Source: Jatrophihabitans sp.
GTDB taxonomy: Bacteria; Actinomycetota; Actinomycetes; Mycobacteriales; Jatrophihabitantaceae
NCBI GenBank assembly: GCA_004299665.1
Contig: SCQZ01000204.1
Span: 1-6,653, forward strand
Reading direction: 5' to 3'
Length of the DNA: 6,653 nucleotides
Shown here: in pieces, positions 5,132 through 6,653 of the stretch
How positions within the stretch are numbered: position 1 is the first letter of the stretch
Layout of the letters: every line of letters begins with the position of its first letter
The notes under the pieces: generated by a model
The model's input: the letters and a program-made list of their open reading frames with translations, nothing else
Told to the model about the DNA's origin: nothing
The model's database searches: none
Made by a program: the position numbers and the translations under genes

Positions 5132-6653
5132 TGGCGAACCCGATCGCCGCGCCGCTGCGGTCGCTGCGCCGGCTACCGCTGAGCTCGCAGCTCGGGCTCG
5201 GCTTCGTGCTGTTCGTCGTGCTGGTGGGCGTGCTCGCGCCGCTGCTGGTGACGCACGACCCCACCACGCCCGCCCTCGCGCCGCCGCACCAGGGGCCCAG
5301 CGCGCAGTTCTGGTTCGGGGTCGACCGGCAGGGCCGCGACGTCCTCTCGCGGCTGATCGCCGGCACCCGCCGCTCGCTGATCGTCGGCTTCGGCTCGGCG
5401 GCCATCGCGCTGGTCACCGGATCGATCCTGGGGGCCCTCGCCGCCACCAGCGGCAAGGTCGTCGACGAGGTCGTCATGCGGCTGCTCGACGTCGTGATGG
5501 CCTTCCCGACGATCGTCCTCGCCGCCGTGCTGGTCATCGCGTTCGGCAACGACAACCTGCTGGTGCTGGTGCTCGCCATCGGCTTCGTGTTCATGCCGCA
5601 GATGACCCGCATCGTGCGGGCGAACGTGCAGAGCCAGTACGGGGAGGACTTCGTCGCCGCCGAACAGGTGATCGGTGCGCCCAGGCGTCACATCCTGGTG
5701 CGGCACGTGGTGCGCAACTGCGCGGCCCCGGTGCTGGTGTTCCTGACCGTGCTCGTGGCGAACGCGATCGTCTTCGAGGCGTCGCTGTCGTTCATCGGCG
5801 CGGGACTGCAGGGCCAGGACGCCGCGTCCTCGTGGGGCAGCGTGATCTCCTACGGCGAGCAGCTGCTGGCCAGCCACGGGTGGTGGGCGACCTTCTTCCC
5901 CGGGATGCTGATCCTGCTCACCGTGCTGTCGCTGAACATGCTCGCCGAGGGGATCTCCGACGTGTTCGCCGCGCCGGCCTCCCGCAGCACCGTCGCGGCC
6001 GCCGGACCCGAGGAGCCGGCCGCGGCCGTCCCGGCACCGGCCCGCGGCCCCCGACCGGGGATCGTGCAACTGCCCGGGCTCGCCGAGGCCGTGCAGCGGC
6101 TCGCGGCGCGGGCCCGCCCCCTGCCCGAGGGGGCGCCGGTGCTGCGGATCACCGGGCTGCGGGTCGGCTTCGAGGCTCGCCACAACGGCGTCGACATCGT
6201 CGACGGGATCAACCTGGAGGTGCATCGCGGCGAGGTCCTCGGGCTGGTGGGGGAGTCCGGCTGCGGCAAGTCCCTGACCGCCCTCACGATCGCCGGGCTG
6301 CAGCCGGCCGGGGCGCGCGTCGGCGGGCGGATCGAGTTCGACGGCCAGGACCTGCTCGCGCTGTCCCGTCGCGCCCGGCGCTCGCTCATGGGCACGCAGA
6401 TCGCGATGATCTACCAGGACGCCCTGTCGGCGCTGAACCCCGCGATGACCGTGGGCGCGCAGCTCAAGCAGCAGACCCGCCGCGGCGGGACCCGCACCCC
6501 CGCCGAACTGCTCGACCTGGTCGGCCTCGATCCGCAGCGCATGCTGCGGTCGTACCCGCACGAGCTGTCCGGCGGCCAGCGGCAGCGGGTCGTCATCGCG
6601 ATGGCGCTCTCGCGCAGCCCCAAGCTGATCATCGCGGACGAGCCCACCACCGC
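5131..6653 (+). CDS. Fused ABC importer permease (DppC type) + ATPase (DppD type), 3'-truncated by window edge
   Basis: An open frame from ATG 5131 to the right edge (507 codons, no stop) encodes the second permease and an ATP-binding subunit in one chain. Permease part, residues 1-280: first membrane segment about 21-41, FGVDRQGRDVLSRLIAGTRRSL (62-83, DppC/OppC signature), further segments near 83-105, 122-138, 142-160, 197-217 and 255-275. The ATPase-docking loop is YGEDFVAAEQVIGAPRRHIL (170-189), followed by FEASLSFIGAGL (215-226). Linker, about 281-335, is rich in Ala, Pro and Arg. ATPase part from about 336: Walker A GESGCGKS (374-381), Q-loop Gln429 (YQDALSALNP), ABC signature LSGGQ (479-483) and Walker B LIIADEP (499-505) with Asp503 and Glu504. 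The D- and H-loops and the C-terminal zone fall outside. I see no stop, frameshift or internal ribosome site at the junction, so the fusion looks real. Such permease/ATPase fusions are annotated in other actinobacteria. The operon should go on with a DppF-type ATPase. Confidence 0.93.
   Translation, partial: MANPIAAPLRSLRRLPLSSQLGLGFVLFVVLVGVLAPLLVTHDPTTPALAPPHQGPSAQFWFGVDRQGRDVLSRLIAGTRRSLIVGFGSAAIALVTGSILGALAATSGKVVDEVVMRLLDVVMAFPTIVLAAVLVIAFGNDNLLVLVLAIGFVFMPQMTRIVRANVQSQYGEDFVAAEQVIGAPRRHILVRHVVRNCAAPVLVFLTVLVANAIVFEASLSFIGAGLQGQDAASSWGSVISYGEQLLASHGWWATFFPGMLILLTVLSLNMLAEGISDVFAAPASRSTVAAAGPEEPAAAVPAPARGPRPGIVQLPGLAEAVQRLAARARPLPEGAPVLRITGLRVGFEARHNGVDIVDGINLEVHRGEVLGLVGESGCGKSLTALTIAGLQPAGARVGGRIEFDGQDLLALSRRARRSLMGTQIAMIYQDALSALNPAMTVGAQLKQQTRRGGTRTPAELLDLVGLDPQRMLRSYPHELSGGQRQRVVIAMALSRSPKLIIADEPTT

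Noticed and set aside
5173..6561. 462-codon open frame on the - strand opposite the permease/ATPase fusion
   Set aside because: It is rich in His, Gln, Asp and Arg with no domain. The + strand in the same stretch encodes all the permease and ATPase motifs.

Overview
The window is very GC-rich bacterial DNA (about 70 % by eye, not counted). Codons end in G or C almost everywhere, genes are tightly packed, and strong GAGGAG-type ribosome binding sites are present. Together with a Tat-type lipoprotein signal and a -35/-10 pair of the actinobacterial housekeeping type, this points to a high-GC Gram-positive actinobacterium. Genus cannot be told from the sequence. I see no RNA genes, CRISPR arrays, insertion sequences or phage genes.

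Left part (1-2290) holds three enzymes. Two short-chain dehydrogenases/reductases (SDRs) lie on the + strand and are joined by a one-base stop/start overlap. The first is cut by the left edge. The second resembles the 3-alpha-hydroxysteroid dehydrogenase/carbonyl reductase branch of the family. Facing them on the - strand is an SMP-30/gluconolactonase-type lactonase with all four expected metal ligands. Dehydrogenase plus lactonase is the enzyme pair used to oxidise a cyclic hemiacetal or alcohol to a lactone and then open it to an acid, so a sugar, polyol or cyclic-alcohol breakdown locus is plausible.

Centre (2291-2458) is a divergent control region between the lactonase and the transporter. 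It carries a well-formed promoter reading to the right, a tandem 7-bp repeat merging into a palindrome at the expected transcription start, and possibly a leaderless promoter for the lactonase.

Right part (2459-6653) is a binding-protein-dependent ABC importer operon of the peptide/nickel/oligosaccharide (Dpp/Opp) class. It encodes a Tat-exported lipoprotein binding protein, then, after an 81-base gap filled by two tandem hairpins, a DppB-type permease. A DppC-type permease fused in frame to a DppD-type ATPase follows and runs off the right edge. The second ATPase is expected just downstream.

The importer probably brings in the compound, or a conjugate of it, that the left-hand enzymes oxidise. 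This is inferred from position only. Nothing here is a clearly new system. The items most worth following up are the tandem hairpins, the permease-ATPase fusion and the substrate of the locus.
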